Assembly (NCBI GenBank): GCA_046050125.1 | Contig: JBJOQB010000103.1 | Location: 1 to 13,942 of the forward strand | Direction: 5' to 3' | From: JAHFQJ01 sp046050125 | Lineage (GTDB): Bacteria; Pseudomonadota; Gammaproteobacteria; Burkholderiales; Burkholderiaceae | DNA length: 13,942 nt | Shown: positions 13,858 through 13,942 of the stretch, in pieces | How the letters are laid out: every line of letters begins with the position of its first letter | Position numbering within the stretch: the stretch's first letter is position 1 | Program-made: the position numbers and the translations under genes | Notes under the pieces: generated by a model | What the model saw: only the letters and a program-made list of their open reading frames with translations | Told to the model about the DNA's origin: nothing | Database searches by the model: none

Positions 13858-13942
13858 AGCTTGGCAATTACTTACTTTCCCATGCGAGAATGCATAGTAT
13901 CATCAGCGTAGAAGCGTTTCACTTTCCTGTTCGGAATGGGAA
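13858..13942 (-). rRNA. rrf: 5S ribosomal RNA, 3' part (5' end outside window)
   Basis: The minus strand from the window edge reads CCCATTCCGAACAGGAAAGT, then GAAACG, CTACGCTGATGATACT, CGCATGGGAAAGTAAGTAAT and TGCCAAGCT. These are the loop B/C region, the GAAACG element, helices IV-V and the 3' strand of the terminal stem of bacterial 5S rRNA. The GAACAGGA form is usual in Burkholderiales. The 5' ~30 nt, needed to pair with TGCCAAGC, lie beyond 13942. The 3' end is approximate to within a few bases. The rest of the rRNA operon should lie to the right. Confidence 0.93.

Noticed and set aside
1..13942. A new defence, mobile or biosynthetic system across the window
   Set aside because: The recognisable genes are housekeeping (ppsA, lipA, lipB, dgkA, ppiD, tmk, rfbCD, two tRNAs, 5S rRNA). 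The unknown small genes are scattered on both strands with no shared operon, and no integrase, transposase, nuclease or helicase is present.

Overview
The window is an AT-rich (by eye about 30% GC), gene-dense stretch of a proteobacterial chromosome. The best taxonomic clue is the lipoyl synthase, whose N-terminal linker and core match the form I know from Burkholderiales (Betaproteobacteria) closely. The partial 5S rRNA has the GAACAGGA-type loop usual in that order and agrees. The strong AT bias, broken small genes and several short lineage-specific ORFs suggest a host-associated or genome-reducing member of the group. That lifestyle is inference, and I cannot name a genus.

Layout. 1-820: the 3' end of an unknown gene, then a TM2-domain gene broken by an internal deletion. 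781-940 (minus): tRNA-Phe(GAA) with a good promoter and a clear terminator. 1030-1317 (minus): a small Cys/His-rich hypothetical protein, followed by about 360 bp of very AT-rich non-coding DNA with an imperfect 37-bp tandem repeat. 1679-5051 (plus): a DMT-family (EamA) transporter and phosphoenolpyruvate synthase, ending in a GAAA-loop hairpin. 5112-6080 (minus): a GNAT acetyltransferase with an unusual N-terminal extension. 6177-6568 (plus): a small gene that appears frameshifted. 6569-7859 (plus): a leader with short hairpins and a 17-codon ORF that carries the ribosome-binding site lipA lacks, then lipA. 7895-8206: a small protein with one ankyrin-like repeat. 8211-8855 (minus): lipB, convergent with the preceding gene. 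8997-9089: tRNA-Ser(GCT). 9224-9601: dgkA. 9691-13746 (minus): a same-strand run rfbC-rfbD-tmk-ppiD. 13816-13942 (minus): the terminator and 3' part of a 5S rRNA, so an rRNA operon reads into the window from the right.

How the genes work together. LipB and LipA are the two sequential steps of endogenous protein lipoylation. RfbC and RfbD are the last two steps of dTDP-L-rhamnose synthesis; the first two enzymes (RfbA, RfbB) are not in the window. PpsA feeds gluconeogenesis, DgkA recycles diacylglycerol at the inner membrane, PpiD assists folding of exported proteins, and Tmk makes dTDP, a precursor of the dTTP from which dTDP-sugars are made.

I see no defence system, CRISPR array, prophage, insertion sequence or secondary-metabolite cluster. 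The most interesting points are two gene-decay events readable at base level, the lipA leader ORF, the Pro-to-Cys change in the LipB signature, and the extended GNAT protein.
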